From Dipylidium caninum (taxonomy: Eukaryota; Platyhelminthes; Cestoda; Cyclophyllidea; Dipylidiidae): a stretch of DNA of 64,000 nucleotides. Every line of letters begins with the position of its first letter. Position 1 is the first letter of the stretch. The stretch spans positions 1,199,624 through 1,263,623 of the forward strand of contig QEYB01000921.1 in assembly GCA_017562135.1 (NCBI GenBank), in the 5' to 3' direction. Position numbers and translations under genes: made by a program. The notes beneath the pieces are model-generated. The model ran no database searches. It was not told the origin of the DNA and worked only from the letters and a program-made list of their open reading frames with translations. Of the stretch, positions 63,243 to 64,000 are shown piece after piece.

Positions 63243-64000
63243 AAGATCGGCATAAAGTGTACATTTCTCCATCAGTACTCGAAGGACGCCGAGCACTTCA
63301 TGCTCTTTAGCCAAAGGCTATCATCTTGGCTTAGGAAGTCGCTTCATGATCTCTATGGCAAACCGACTACGAGAAGTAGCTGGTAATAGCGCACGTCACA
63401 CAGTCAAAAAGTATGGCATTTGCACTTTTATGCCCTCCTCCCCCCCCCCCCGCCGCCGCAAACATTTAAACGCACTTGAGTCTCTCTTTTGAAGTGTCTA
63501 TATCAAATGTCAGGAACAATAATGTATTACAAGGCAATCGTCCTGGATTGGACGTTGATCATAGCGATTGCATGAGAAAACAGTACCAACACGTGGAGGA
63601 GGAAGGTGCAGTTGAAGGAGATGAAGGCAGGCCGGGCAGTGAATACCCGCAGGCGAGTAACGCCCCGCGACACTGCGCCCGAGTGGAAATGTCGTCTCGA
63701 AGGATGCACTGAAATGCGGGAGCAGTGCAACAATGTAAGAGAGAGAGGAGGAAACTGGAGGCATTCGATAAGATTCGATGGTCTTTTGTGAAGCGTGGTG
63801 AAGATGTGTCGGAGGGATGAAGTAATGTGGTGGTTTGTTAGATTGTGTTGTTCGTTAAAATAAGAAAGAGTGTTCTTGCAATGTAGATGATGATAGTCGA
63901 CTTTCGCTCGACTACCTACTGATTTCCACAGGTTATTTTAATTGTATGTTGCGGTTTCATGTAGCTGTGCCATCGCTTGCGTTGCGAGTGGGCGTCGGAG
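63243..64000. other. Downstream sequence without a supported gene
   Basis: Contains a run of 13 or more C followed by GCCGCCGC near 63436-63455. The overlapping frames at 63476-63791 on both strands have no family resemblance. If the gene ending at 63242 is real, its 3' UTR lies here. Confidence 0.4.

Overview
The window is eukaryotic nuclear DNA. It has intron-split genes, GT-AG splice sites and no bacterial gene order. Several introns are only 29-46 nt long. Three start codons sit directly behind a splice-acceptor-like AG, which would suit spliced-leader trans-splicing. Together with strongly diverged metazoan proteins this points to a flatworm, most likely a parasitic one (tapeworm or fluke). 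The species cannot be named from sequence alone.

Layout. 1-42.7 kb is AT-rich and carries well-conserved housekeeping genes: PSMC2/Rpt1 (-, C-terminus beyond the window), WDR81 (+, at least 19 exons), PIN4/Par14 (+), CLP1 (-), a two-exon SAYSD1-like membrane protein (+), cyclin Y (+, 8.6 kb gene) and a BTB-BACK-Kelch gene (+). 36.7-40.6 kb holds no gene but has traces of a decayed non-LTR retrotransposon.

42755-54648 is a large inverted repeat: two arms of about 4.47 kb around a 2.96 kb spacer. The left arm holds the rest of the BTB-Kelch gene (most of its second intron, its last exon) and a second, unrecognised small gene. The right arm repeats all of this inverted. The two copies of the Kelch exon differ by indels: the inverted copy is open, the in-place copy is frameshifted.

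54.6-64 kb is richer in GC and simple repeats. It has a non-LTR reverse transcriptase remnant, exon-like open segments that I could not assign, and a probable terminal exon pair near 61.9-63.2 kb.

The genes are not a pathway. They are neighbours with separate roles: proteasome base, endosomal maturation, ribosome-associated isomerase, mRNA 3' end and tRNA processing, membrane cyclin, and a putative Cullin-3 adaptor. Exon coordinates were worked out by hand from frame, splice signals and remembered family sequences. They should be right to within a base or two except where marked uncertain.
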